NCBI RefSeq assembly: GCF_000165395.2 | Contig: NC_010575.1 | Location: forward strand, 915,001 to 979,000 | Source: Babesia bovis T2Bo | Lineage: Eukaryota > Apicomplexa > Aconoidasida > Piroplasmida > Babesiidae | Length of the DNA stretch: 64,000 bases | Direction of reading: 5' to 3' | Shown here: piece after piece, positions 11,251-22,500 of the stretch | How positions within the stretch are numbered: the first letter of the stretch is position 1 | How the letters are laid out: the number at the start of each line of letters is the position of its first letter | Made by a program: the position numbers and the translations under genes | Notes under the pieces: model-generated | What the model saw: only the letters and a program-made list of their open reading frames with translations | The model's database searches: none | Told to the model about the DNA's origin: nothing

Positions 11251-12356
11251 TTGGATATAATGATTCGTGTTAGTGTACCACTTCGGGGTCCTGGGCATGC
11301 CAGTTGCAAGGAGTTATCTGTATTGACTCAGGACGGTCCCGCCAGGCACATTAGATTCCGATTAAGGCGTATAAACCACAATTTTGGCAGTGTGCTTTGT
11401 ATGGGTGACGCTAAGACCCTACGTAAGGCTGCTGACGAGGTTTTACGTGCAGTGGGTGGTTATTCAGGTAAAGCAGCACTGGTTGACACTGAGTCCCAAT
11501 CTAGTGAATCACCTGCTTGTTCAAAGTCTAATGCCTTTTGGACTGTATTCAGCAAGCGATTTAAATCTTCAATGTCTATATTGTCTGCTAATGACACGGT
11601 TCACATTTTGAGGGCATTTCACTCTGCTAACAAGGATACTGGTAAGCTTTGTTACTATTGATACATTTTCCAGGCGTATACGTTGCTGCTGCTCCTGTGA
11701 TACGCCCTATTATATCGCAGCTTGACAAGGCTTCTTTGATCGATGCCGTCCATATCTTTTCATCTCGCTTAAAGTGTAGGACTCAGGAAGAGTTATTCCG
11801 TAATTTATCAAATCACATTCCAAATGTGCTTTGGAGTATGCACGGTGGGTACAATTCTTTTGTGTATAAGTTGATTGTAGCTGGTGACATCACTGCATTG
11901 CTGTGGCACCTTAGTCGTGCACACTGTTTGGACTCTTCTTTAGCTGGTTACATGTCCCCCAAATTCAATGACGGCATATCATCTTTGAATGACATTGGTT
12001 TGTATTATTTCGTGGTGTGTAAATGTGATTCTAGAGCTTGGGACAGCTTCTTTAGCATTTGCGCGTCACGGTATGGGTGACATGTCTTTTTACGAGGGTA
12101 TATGTTCCAATTTATCTTTGGACTGTTCGGTAAGTATTTTGTAGATTTTAAGATCAAAAATTGGCAGGGCGAGGCTTTGTTCCGTGCTGCCTGGGGTTTG
12201 CACATGGTGGGAGGTGATGTCACTAATATCGTCGGTTCTCGGCTGTTGACTTGCATAGATCACGTGCGTTGTTCGGGGGGGTATTTAATGTGTGTTATTT
12301 TTTATATTTAGCAGGCGAGCGGTCGAGGTTTGGCGCCGCATGCTGAGTCATACTGA
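11251..12356 (+). CDS. Helical-repeat protein, possibly organellar RNA-binding (HPR/RAP-like)
   Basis: Proposed exons 11251-11641, 11674-11997, 12035-12129, 12168-12263 and 12312-12356 (introns 32, 37, 38 and 48 nt), 316 residues. Alternative start at 11260 (MIRVSV). The protein shows repeated helical pairs with phrases like DTVHILRAFHSANK, LIDAVHIFSSRLK and LGTASLAFARHGMGD. This pattern resembles heptatricopeptide/FAST-type repeats of mitochondrial RNA-binding proteins, which apicomplexans have in large numbers. I could not find a clear RAP domain. The third intron boundary was chosen because it restores the repeat register; the unspliced frame stops at 12078. Family assignment is an inference. 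Confidence 0.5.
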
Positions 12357-12496
12357 GTATTACTCTGAGGTGTTTTCTGGTTACGAAAAACCGTGTCCTT
12401 GAATATTTATATTGGCCGAGGAAACTCTTGGCAATAGCCCTGTAAAATTTACATGATGGTTACTAGTAGCGCTAAGTAAAATCGATTTAGGTTACT

Positions 12497-15139
12497 ATGA
12501 AGAACACTGTGTTCGTTGCGGCAATTGCCGCACAGGCCTTAATGGGCGTATTTTCTGTTGCTATCAAGATGATAGATGTTGATATATCGGTTGAGAAGGG
12601 TACTAACTACATGCGTCGCAAGGATTCTGATGACAGTTTCACCATTGTTCCAACTAACGACTTCTGTATTGGTAACGTTTTGAATAATGGCGTATTGATA
12701 TCCGATTACCCTTCTAATGGTATTACATCTCGCACTGTGAGTGTCCATCGCTATAAGAACACTGACCCATGGACTGGCACTGTAAAACCTTTTGTTGACG
12801 ATACTGGATGCATTGAGATCATTGACATAGAGACTCGTCTTCACAAGTTGCCCATTAGGCAACGTTTTGTGATGAACGAGACGCGTAATTACGAGACTGT
12901 GACGTACACATTGTTTGATATGGACATTTGCGCCAGCGACTTTGACGATTTTGTGAAGGAGACTCCTAAACTGCCCGGTACCTCTGCCAATGCTGAGATT
13001 TACCATGCTCCTGCATTTAAGCGCATTGGTGCCATAAAATGTGGTGACCGTGTGCTTCTTGAAAGTGATGATTATATTTTCACCAGGTACGCGCAGCGTA
13101 GCAACAATACATGGGAGATCACAACTATCCCTGTTGTTGGTCGTGCATTCAAGAATTCATTTTTACCTGTGGCCTGGGATGACTGTCCTTACAGGATCAT
13201 TGACAAGGGATCTGCATTTTTGGACTTGAGTTCTAACTATGAACAGAAGTACGCTGACATAGTGGTATCATGTGGTGAGAATTGTGTATTCTTTGACGGT
13301 TGCAGCAACCCAAGTAACAGGATTGTTGACGTTGTTGACAACAATGGTGTGATTTATATGGGTGTTAAGTCTCAGTGTCTCGATGTTAAGTTGCGTTTTC
13401 TGGAAAAGGATCGTTACCTTGCTATCTACTCTAAGCGTGTTGATGGCAACTTTGAAACATTGATATACCGCTCCGAAGGTGGCAAGCCATTTTTACCATA
13501 CAAGCCCGTTGGCATCAACATTGAGCTTACTGATGAGCGCATTGATGACATGATTCGTGTAGTTCAGGACGGTGATGCCAAGCAGTATTCAGTTCGTGCT
13601 CCACACAACCTTAAGTACACCATTGGTGCTGTCAGTTACAAAGGCAATGTTTTAGTTGGCAGGGCCTTTTTGGAACGCCCTGAGAACGTACCTTACGTGG
13701 TCATTGAGCGCACTGTAACATTTGAGAACGGTTTCACGACTATCGACACTGCGACTGACAAGAATCCATCAAGTCAGATCGTATATGTGACTAATGATGA
13801 GGGTGTTTGGACATACACTTCCAAGCCCGTGGAGGTTGAGCTTTCTCGTTTGAACACCAAGGACCCCAACTTTAAGGTGACCAAGTCGAATGAGGGTGAG
13901 TACCACATTGAGACCTTGGATCGTTACAAGAAGATCGGTACTGTGAAGTACAAGGACCGTGTTGTTCACCATGCTCACCAAGGTGTGACCAAGACTGAGT
14001 TGTGGTACCGCAACGGTGAGATTTCCGTTATATCTCATTTCAACGAGGACACTGTTTTGCACACTCGTTATAGATTTATCCAGGGCTTTATTGGCAATGA
14101 CCACCGTATGTTTGTTGAGCAGTTCAAGGAGCCTTTGACCTTGCAATTGGACCAGTTGTTTGTTGGCCATCTTCCTGAATACTTCTGCACTGAGTCTCAG
14201 GGCAAGTTTTTGAAGATTTCTGTTTGCCAGGATGTATTTGGCCAGGTTATGGGTGAGGTAAACTTTTTTGACCAGACCGTTGTTTCTACTCATAGGTTTT
14301 ACAAGTACCGTGAGGTGTTTGTCGGATCTGATTTTTTCTTATCAACTGTGTTGGTGAAGTCGGTAACTGAGGACGGTACTACTGTTGTTGAAACCTTTTT
14401 AACATATCCTGCTAACGGTTCCATTGTCTTCGTTCGTCACAACAAAAAACCTATTGCTATTGACATTTCTCCTACTGCTTCTGTTCATACTGCCATATCA
14501 CGTACTCAGGACGACCATCATTTATATTACACCATCAAACCTGAGTATGCCATTGGTTACTGTATTGGTGATGTGCTGTACCGTGGCCACACCGTTATGC
14601 GTGGCAAGGAGATGATGTCAAGTAGGCGTGTCACTGTTCGCATTGATTACGACGAATCGAATACAAAGAAGGTGTTTGTTCACATTGCTGATGTTGACAA
14701 CTTTGACCACAGGTCCCATTCCTACAGTGGTGATACTGAATTGACCACCATAACCAAGGTTCCCAGGAAGCCTGTTGACGTTGACATTAGTTTCCGTGGT
14801 GTTCGTTCACCTCAGGTTGCCATTGGTATTGCCAGTGACACCATGAGTTTCTACATTCCTTGGTGTCAGTCTTCCGAGTACACTCTTGCTAATGTCTATT
14901 GCACTGGTAGCAATGGCACTGTGGAGACTATTTACAAGGACTTGTCCATTGACGAGATGCCTGAAGTCCGTGTTCGTGGTCTTAACAATGGAGCTCGTGC
15001 TGTTGTTTCCATTACTCCCAAGAACTCCGTGTGGATGCACTCTGACGTTCGCATTTCCAACAACGGTACTCTTACTGTGAAGGAAACAACCAACCACAAG
15101 GCTGACGGATTGTTCACATCATTCTATGGTGAATTATAA
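12497..15139 (+). CDS. Secreted protein of eight ~105-residue FAINT/DUF529-like repeats
   Basis: Single exon, 880 residues. It starts with a signal peptide (hydrophobic to about residue 22) and has no other membrane segment. The rest can be divided into about eight units, each opening with a short alternating-hydrophobic strand followed some 40 residues later by a pattern like IG.V.Y.G..V. Unit openings are near residues 24, 138, 241, 339, 445, 547, 653 and 759, a spacing of 98-114; examples are MIDVDIS, VEVELSR, IAIDISP and VDVDISF. This layout matches FAINT (DUF529) proteins secreted by piroplasms, including some spherical-body proteins. Export to the host cell is expected from the family but not shown here. 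It has a few Cys and several N-X-S/T sites, and no GPI signal. Confidence 0.7.
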   Translation: MKNTVFVAAIAAQALMGVFSVAIKMIDVDISVEKGTNYMRRKDSDDSFTIVPTNDFCIGNVLNNGVLISDYPSNGITSRTVSVHRYKNTDPWTGTVKPFVDDTGCIEIIDIETRLHKLPIRQRFVMNETRNYETVTYTLFDMDICASDFDDFVKETPKLPGTSANAEIYHAPAFKRIGAIKCGDRVLLESDDYIFTRYAQRSNNTWEITTIPVVGRAFKNSFLPVAWDDCPYRIIDKGSAFLDLSSNYEQKYADIVVSCGENCVFFDGCSNPSNRIVDVVDNNGVIYMGVKSQCLDVKLRFLEKDRYLAIYSKRVDGNFETLIYRSEGGKPFLPYKPVGINIELTDERIDDMIRVVQDGDAKQYSVRAPHNLKYTIGAVSYKGNVLVGRAFLERPENVPYVVIERTVTFENGFTTIDTATDKNPSSQIVYVTNDEGVWTYTSKPVEVELSRLNTKDPNFKVTKSNEGEYHIETLDRYKKIGTVKYKDRVVHHAHQGVTKTELWYRNGEISVISHFNEDTVLHTRYRFIQGFIGNDHRMFVEQFKEPLTLQLDQLFVGHLPEYFCTESQGKFLKISVCQDVFGQVMGEVNFFDQTVVSTHRFYKYREVFVGSDFFLSTVLVKSVTEDGTTVVETFLTYPANGSIVFVRHNKKPIAIDISPTASVHTAISRTQDDHHLYYTIKPEYAIGYCIGDVLYRGHTVMRGKEMMSSRRVTVRIDYDESNTKKVFVHIADVDNFDHRSHSYSGDTELTTITKVPRKPVDVDISFRGVRSPQVAIGIASDTMSFYIPWCQSSEYTLANVYCTGSNGTVETIYKDLSIDEMPEVRVRGLNNGARAVVSITPKNSVWMHSDVRISNNGTLTVKETTNHKADGLFTSFYGEL

Positions 15140-15283
15140 GCATGCGAACCACGAACATTTGGTTTAATTGATATTCGTTGGCAACAATATGTAGCACCTA
15201 TGCACAAGGCAATGCCGCGTTATGCCTTGTTAATATAGTATATAACTAGCAATATTGATTACGATAAGTGTGTATTTAAAGCT

Positions 15284-15578
15284 TTATATGTGCTCTTGGT
15301 TGCGTTTGTCGTAGACTGTCACGGAGGTTATTCTATATCGAGTGTAACTTACTGTTGTAGACCAAAAGCTTTTCTATTAGGTCCACGTGAGTGAGTATCA
15401 TACGACGACAGCAGTACCTGGTGAGATCAAGGCGATCGAGGGCATCTCTGTTTATTTGGTTAACACACTGTATGGACACATACCCTTCATTGACATTTTG
15501 TTTCAGCAGTTCCAGCCATTGCTCCCACAGGTGTCCTATAACCTTGCCACAGGTGAAACATCGTATTGGTATGATCAT
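15284..15578 (-). CDS. RPB10: RNA polymerase subunit RPB10 (RPABC5)
   Basis: Exons 15484-15578, 15353-15447 and 15284-15315, with introns of 36 and 37 nt, encode 73 residues. The zinc-ribbon hallmarks are unmistakable: [15 protein letters not shown] at the start and [20 protein letters not shown] near the end, giving CxxC plus the CC pair. The start is the ATG at 15576-15578; seven upstream in-frame codons are not family-like. The first intron interrupts EG|DALD and was placed from the conserved EGDALD motif. The last small exon (ending NQEHI) is less certain; reading through its donor would give a stop at 15333. RPB10 is shared by RNA polymerases I, II and III. Confidence 0.93.
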
Positions 15579-15669
15579 TTTTATAGAAGGTTGTAACACT
15601 GGTTATAATAAGTTCCATTTCCCATGGGGGCGCGCCTTGTCACGGTATCACAGTTGTTTAGTTTCTAAG

Positions 15670-17363
15670 ATGGCTCAAGAATCGCAGGATTTGGGATCTG
15701 ATTACGATATAAAGGAATGTGAGCTTCCTGCGGACTCTGTCTTCCTTGGTCATGGTGGGAGTGGCTACTTCTTTTGCTCTGGCAAGAGCTACTTGGCATT
15801 TAGCGTAGGAATTGCTTTATATATTTACACATATGTTTAGGACCACTTGGAGCTGTTGTCAAAGGTTGATTTAAAGCATCGTTGTTTGGTAGGCTATCGA
15901 TTTGATCGCACTTTGGCGTTAGCTGCTAGCAACAGTCTCTATCTTATTGATCCTTCCGGGACTTTGAGTGAGCGTAAATTCAAGAAACGTTTGATTCACG
16001 TACACCTGTTGGATGAGTCTACATTGCTACTGGTCGTGATATGCCGGAATCGTAAGGCGCTACAGGTAGTACTTGGTGAGCACGACTTGAGACTAGAATC
16101 TTACAAGGGTCAATGTCAATCTGACATTATATTTGCTGCTTTTGTTGATGACTTTGTGTTTTGTTTAGCTTATGTTCATGATAATTCGGAAGTTAAAATC
16201 GCACTAATCGCAATTAATGATGGGCGTCCTACGCTTATCAGACACCAGTGCTTCCGACAGGCCAAGAAAGCTTCTATGTCTCGTGCCATTGGTAGTTCCA
16301 ATGCTTTCATGCTTGAGTGTGACGGTGACCGCAGTGTGTTACGGTATGATTATCTCCACAAGGCTATGGTTTTGGTACGTCACTTTAAGTTTAGTCCTTC
16401 CAAGGAGGCTGTACTCTGTCTAATGGATGAGGACCACGTCGTACAATTTATGGCGGGGAAAGCTGGATTACATGTGACCTGTGACGGTATATTTACAGAG
16501 GCACATTCTGAATGGTTGATGCCATATGGTGAGAAGCACGGCAGCGTCTTATCGGTGGGTACTGTTGTGCGTGGTTTGACATTTGTTAGGTTACAGCCAC
16601 TAACCGTGAGGTATCGGTGTTGATTCGTGCCGGTGACACTAAGGCTGTAATTGTTCAGTTCACTCTTGGCGAGCGTCCTCTGGAGATATTCGTTGGCAAC
16701 AAGAGCATGTTGAAGAAGTCCCAAGGTTAGTGTATAACTCAATGGTGGAATCAACCTTCGTACAGACGAGTTGCGTGAGCTCATCCAACAAGGCAAGATC
16801 CCTATAAACTCTGAGTTGGTAGATCACATCATGCGCAAGAAGATGCGATCATGTGCTGTTGAGTGTCTGCAGTCGGTGTACATACCCGTAGGTAGTATCT
16901 ATTTGATCACAATGGGCCGTAGGAATCACAAGCTATAAGTTTAGTGATGAAAGACATGAGTCTATTGAGTGTGTTCATCGAGCACACCAGGGGTGACCAA
17001 AACGGTTTAGTTAAGGCCATCCGCAACCAGTTACCTGTGGAAATGTGTGGCGAGATCATCGAGCGTCTGCTGCAGATGCTGGACGATATCGGTTCCGTTG
17101 GCACGCAGCAACTGCACTGCTACAAGCGCGTGGTTGCATTCCTCAACATATTTATGGACGCCATGCTATTTGAGATGCATGAAGCTAAGTTACTGAAGCA
17201 AGAGTGGATCGACCGACTACAGGGCTTGGTGAAGCACTGCAACACTGAGAATCACAACCTACAGAGCCTGCTCAGCTTTACGAACAGTTTACTCAAGAAG
17301 CGCAACGTTAAGGAAGACGGGGACAACAGCTCGTTGATCGTCGTGCAGCCAATCACGGTATAG
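15670..17363 (+). CDS. Possible SSU-processome protein (beta-propeller plus helical C-terminus)
   Basis: Proposed exons 15670-15804, 15841-16558, 16597-16725, 16766-16887 and 16923-17363; introns 35-40 nt; 514 residues. The first ~300 residues are beta-rich, with repeated hydrophobic strands of a propeller type (LALAASNSLYLIDPSG; SVLSVATNREVSVLI across a splice junction). The C-terminal ~180 residues are helical and include LLSVFIEHTRGDQNGLVKA followed by LPVEMCGEIIERLLQML. This recalls the Utp12-type C-terminal domain of nucleolar WD-repeat proteins (WDR43/Utp5, NOL11). It is divergent with RPB10, 91 bp apart. Assignment is tentative. Intron 2 was chosen as gtactg..acag because it preserves strand continuity. 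Confidence 0.5.
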
Positions 17364-17662
17364 CCCTTGCAACACGCGAATAACGTTTAAGAATATATGT
17401 ACATATCCGATAGTAGATAGGGAGCCTGTATTTCGGGCTGATAATGGCAATTTAGCAACGTATGACCCTAGGTGTATGTGTATATTGAGATGTGTTGAGC
17501 ATTGATGTCACTGGAATGAATTACATGGGTGACCCTCCGCCTCACTACCCAGGTTGGCTTACCATGGGGTGGACAGCGAGTCATTGATAAGAACATCGGT
17601 TATAAGCAAGCTTGGCACCCAAACTTGCACCTTATAAGATTATCGTCATATAAATCGGCAAA

Positions 17663-18144
17663 ATGGGTAAATGTGGAAAGGGTACGGGATCGTTTGGTCT
17701 ACGTAACGGCAAGACCCACACCCTCTGTCGTCGCTGCGGTAACCGCGCCTTCCACCAGCAGAAGCGCAGATGTGCTTCTTGTGGTAAGTTAATTGTTTCC
17801 AAGTGTTCTTAATACGGTGGCCGTGGCGGAGGTTTTTAATTTATGTCCTCGGACGCTCCAGTAACACTACTTGGCTGTATTCTATATATCATAGATGACA
17901 AATAAATTAATTTGTAGGATACCCAGACAAGAAGACTCGTGGTTACAACTGGTCATTTAAGGCTACCCGTAGGAGGACTACTGGTACTGGCAGGTATGTT
18001 ACGCGTCACTACACATTTTGCAACTGTGTTTCATTTTCTTTCAGGTGTCGTCACTTGAAGACTATGCCAAGGAGGTTTAAAAATGGCTTCCGTTCTGGTA
18101 CTAAGCCAACTCCTAAGAGGCCTACTGGTCCTTCATCGGTGTAA
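17663..18144 (+). CDS. RPL37: 60S ribosomal protein eL37
   Basis: Exons 17663-17783, 17918-17993 and 18045-18144, introns of 134 and 51 nt, 98 residues. The start [20 protein letters not shown] is close to the family pattern (MTKGTxSFGKRxxKTHTLC). The zinc ribbon is visible as [11 protein letters not shown] and [16 protein letters not shown]. The C-terminal part is Arg/Lys-rich ([17 protein letters not shown]). eL37 binds 5.8S/28S rRNA in the large subunit. It is the only ribosomal protein gene in the window. The long first intron is typical of highly expressed ribosomal genes but has no evident snoRNA. Confidence 0.96.
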
Positions 18145-18205
18145 ACCGCCCAACCCACATTAATCGTTAGATTCATAGTATCACTAGTATTATATTCTTT
18201 AAAGC

Positions 18206-18646
18206 ATGGATACCATTCGTTCTGTTTTAAAGCGTGGTCAACGCACGGTATCGGGTGTTGTGGGCGCTAGGGGCGCCAGTTCGTTGATCTCCAAGCGTTC
18301 CGTGGCTTCGGAGAGTGTCTGCAGGGAGGTTCATGGCGACTATGTGCTTAAACCGGTCCCTGGAGAGGCAAGTAAATACTACCTGAGCTTTTCTAAGGAC
18401 AAGATGGAGTCACTTAAGGAATTGTCCTTCATTGACTTTACTAAGGACAATGTGGTCAACAAGGGCGAGTTTCTCCTTAGCATGGAATCAGCTAAGACAA
18501 TGTTTGATTTCATGTCACCCGCTACGCTAAAAATCATTAAACGCAACAAGAAGTTCGCCGATAGGCCGTCGGAGGATGTACTCAAGGAGCTTAAGGAGGA
18601 CCCCGAACTAGATGAAAACTACTTGATGGTAGTCGAGCTCCAGTAA
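18206..18646 (+). CDS. Hypothetical protein, possible mitochondrial
   Basis: Single-exon 146-codon frame starting 61 bp after the eL37 stop, with T/G-ending codons like its neighbours. The N-terminus (MDTIRSVLKRGQRTVSGVVG) is basic and Ser/Arg-rich without acidic residues for about 35 positions after Asp2, which resembles a mitochondrial presequence. The rest is mixed alpha/beta and charged, ending ENYLMVVELQ. No membrane segment, cysteine motif or recognised domain. Function unknown. Confidence 0.65.
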   Translation: MDTIRSVLKRGQRTVSGVVGARGASSLISKRSVASESVCREVHGDYVLKPVPGEASKYYLSFSKDKMESLKELSFIDFTKDNVVNKGEFLLSMESAKTMFDFMSPATLKIIKRNKKFADRPSEDVLKELKEDPELDENYLMVVELQ

Positions 18647-19528
18647 ATGGATTAACTATTCTATCCTATATTATCTAATATGCCATTGTGTTACTATTGA
18701 ATCCGGTGCGGGATCGTAGATTAATTCCCCGGAACCATCGTTTAATGGCTTTCAAATTCAAGTCAACTCCCTTGGATCGCGTTTGTTCCTTTATATAGTA
18801 ATGACCAACTATCTAGGTGTTGTGTTCTTTGGCACTGTGTTACTTGCAGGGTAACCAGCCTTCATGCAACGACCAAATTCACGAAGTTCGTTTTGGCACT
18901 TGCTCCATACCCTGTGAACACTGAATACTGTGCTATACCTATAGCACGGACATTATACAAACCACCAATCTTAACTGTAGTAATACAAATTCACATACAT
19001 ACCTATCGTTGCGAACTAGACAGTCATCCAGGCGTCCATACGCTTCATCGCATCCCGTTTGTGCAATACGCTCGTCTACATCTAGGTTTTCTTGCGTATT
19101 AGTGGTTGTCATAGTCACTCAGTCATACAAAAAAAATAGGTCGCGAGCTCTAGGTCGAATGTGTGTTGCCTATTCTACACAGTCACACTTTATGGAATCC
19201 AACAGTACCATAGGTCACCATTATTATCAGTAGCTCCACACATAATCAAGGGGCTATATGGTGAGTATTTATGACTGCGGGAACTAAGGTATTAATCTAC
19301 ACATTGTGTCGCACGGAACCTAGACACGTGCTCCCCTAAATTGGTAAAATTACCTATGATCGTTGTAGATTCTATCGAAAGTCTCGTTAAAAACGGTACA
19401 TTATATCATACCGATGCGGGTAATCGGAGTAATGACGCTGAGAATGCTGGTACTGGTAGACATATTCTGAGCAAGGGTACTGCCATGAGCCTCTGGAGGC
19501 AGTTGGCACCGCCGAGGCCACAAGGAGC
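18647..19528. other. Intergenic stretch at a strand-composition switch
   Basis: About 880 bp without a convincing gene. Short frames at 18893-19102 and 19341-19532 exist but lack protein character; the latter ends at a TGA overlapping the ATG of the next gene. To the left, the plus strand is T/G-biased; to the right it is A/C-biased (see findings). Confidence 0.5.
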
Positions 19529-22500
19529 ATGAATCTGGGTGTTACCTTACATTTGATCATATATCTACACTTATCATTGGCAGCTGGTATCCAAACCAAG
19601 GCTGTGATAAGACATGGTGGGAACAGGATTCCCTTGAAATCACATTGCTGCTTAACCGTTGCGCGGAGTAACGTTGATAGTGCTGCTAGAGGTGATCTAT
19701 GCCGTCATAATAGGGCTACTATACAAAAGGCAACTACCAGTACACCGGGCAACATACACTTGGGACCCTCTGTGGCCTTTATATCACACAGTTATATTAA
19801 TTGTGGACCTCTGACACCCAGGCGACTGGCTGCATGTCGTAGTACAGATGAACGGATGTGCCGTGAGGGCGAAGGCTTTGAAGGTGATACCACCTTCGAC
19901 GGCACCGTGGAAAGTGGCAGTAACCAAACTGGACTTACAAAGAAGCAGTACGAGTCGCTAAAAACATTGCTTGATACTAATTTCCCGGTAGAGCCGACAG
20001 GAGATGAAGATGAAGCGCATCCACTAAGTGATATAGTCCTGAAGTACTGGGGAAGGAAGCCTAACCCTAGAGATGCGCTCATGCAAAATATCGCCAAGTT
20101 AGAGAAGGAGTGGGAGGCCACTGGCAGCCGTGAGGAAGCGTGTAAGAAGCTGAATTTACCACAACCCATCAAATTCAAACCTGAGCTTATAAGTGCAATG
20201 CTTAGGGATATGTTTGACTTGCGTAAAGAGCCCAGTACATTCGTTGAAAATGTGATGGCCATGATGGGATTTGCATCAAGGGAAACTCACGCACCCGGCG
20301 ACGGCAAGTGGCCCTTTGGAATAAAGCCCAAGGACGCCAGTATTGAGAAGCCACTGACCAGAAATGCGTTGATTGGCTACCTTGGGGTGGATTACTACAG
20401 ACATCTCGAGCAGCTGGCCCGTAGGGATCCCGATATAGCTCGAAGGATACTGACGGTCATACATCGCATGTACAGGGCACCGCAGCTGGTCTTAGACACC
20501 TGTGAAAACCGTGAACCAACTGACAAGGAGATCTACATGGACTCCGACAAGCTCAAGAAGGCCCAATGTGTGGTTTATAAGGAATTCATCAAGGACTACC
20601 CAGATCTACAGTGGCCGGTGGATGACCAGGGCTTCCTGGATATCTACAACAAGTGGTACCCCGAGGACGCATTGGAGTTGAACAATACGTTACCCGATTT
20701 AATGAAGCAGATATACGGCCCGGGTGACGATATAAAGCCTCCCAATTTCTTTTACCGATTTCTAGGAATACCCGCAGTAAGTTGCGCAGCTGGAGCACTT
20801 TTGGGTGGCGTGGCAGCGCAGCTGATCAACATGGGAACACAGTTCATACCCGGCCTGGACCTCCAGTACTTTGTAACCAACAAGGTATGTGGCGCGGTAA
20901 TAGCACTTGGCACGTGGTTTGGAATGTCAAGGGACCTGAAGGTCAAAGGCAGCGTCTTCCAACTGGCGCTGAAGACCCTCGTGGACAACGGGATGAAGGA
21001 TAATACAAAGTTAAGGGCAGCGGCTTATAGCGGGATCATACCAAAGTATGACGTGGTTACGGACTTGGAAAGGTTTGTAATATATGCAACCATAGCAGGG
21101 TTCAATAGAGCTCTGCAGCTGGTAAAGGAAGGATCCCGGAGTATAGATACGTGGAACACGTTAGCAAGGCAGGTTGGGAGAGTGGCCGAAGTGTGCTTAC
21201 CCATGTGCCGCGTGTCGGTATACCGGATTATATACTTTGCGGCATGTGACCTTGCTTCATCAGATCTGCTACCATGTACACATGGAAACGAAGTACTCGG
21301 CAAGGCAATATCAGGTGACCCCGAGTACTCCGATGACGATTATTCTGAGATTTACAAGGAAAAGAATGCTGCTCACGGGCTGCCGCCACCGGAATCATTC
21401 AGGGAGGCGCACCAAAGGACGGCCCTGCTGTTCACCACATTCTGCCTACAGGCGTTTGGCAATATCAAGCACTTTACGCGCACTTCAGAAGAGCAACTTG
21501 ACAGATACCAGGAATTCCTGAGGGATATAAAGCTTATGAAAGTATCAGATGAAGCGTGGGACAACCTCCGGGACCAGCCTATGCAACCGTCACTGCTGGA
21601 CGACGTTGAAAAGTGGTCGAGGGACCTGGAACGTGCTGGCGGGAAGCTCAAACGAATTGCTCTAGTGAGGGAATATGGATTCAATCCATTAGATGAATTC
21701 ATGGGCGAAACCGCAGAGGAAAAGCACAACAGGATGCAAATTGAACTCCAAGAGGCCAGGGACGCCGTTAAGGACATCACCTCACCAATAGGCTACAAGC
21801 TGGAACTGCTCAAGGCAATGTCTATCATTATGTTCCTCAGGGAGGAGTGGCTACTTGAGCGTTATAGGGACTTTATCAAAAAGCAGTGCGTCGAGTTCAT
21901 CACCAACGAAATTGAAGGCATGTCCACGGATATAGACACCAAGATACAAAGCTTCCAGATAGCGGCAGCGCACGTAGCGGGAGTTAAGCGTGATGCAATC
22001 TTTGCACTAGCTAGACGCTGGAACGAGGAGAATAAACTTGATCACGATAAACTATTGGAACTTGGGCGTGCGGCTGGTATATCAGATGACATAGTATTAG
22101 ACGCAGCCAGTGCCGCGACGTTCAATGAAATGCTACAGGAAATGTACAACTGGGACCTCACCACAGTCACTGCGGAATTACTAATAGAAATAAAGGAACG
22201 GTATAGATGCCGGGATCTGGTACTCATCAATGCGCTGTGTGAGTCAATAAAGAAACAGACAGCAGAGCACAAGAAGGAAATGGTGAATGCGAAAAACAAG
22301 TACAACTGGAACCTTGTGGAGAAGCACATGTCCATATTACTCCGAGGCAAAACCGCAGTTATAAACGCAGCTGCCAGCACTATCGACTGTAAACTGTGGT
22401 ATCGCATTGACAGGGCATTTCTACAGAACATCCCGTTTGTAGACAAGGAGTTCACGGATGATGAAATATTGGGAACGGGGGAAATAGCCAAAATTAGCAA

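Noticed and set aside
12001..12080. Unspliced end of the helical-repeat gene (stop at 12078)
   Set aside because: A 37-nt intron at 11998-12034 restores a protein-like frame (LGTASLAFARHGMGD) that continues through three more exons.
13769..14293. 174-codon minus-strand frame inside the 880-residue secreted gene
   Set aside because: Reverse-frame shadow; composition is biased Leu/Val/Asn and shows no start context or motif.
19341..19532. 63-codon frame ending at a TGA overlapping the ATG of the giant gene
   Set aside because: No protein-like character; the following ATG opens directly into a good signal peptide.
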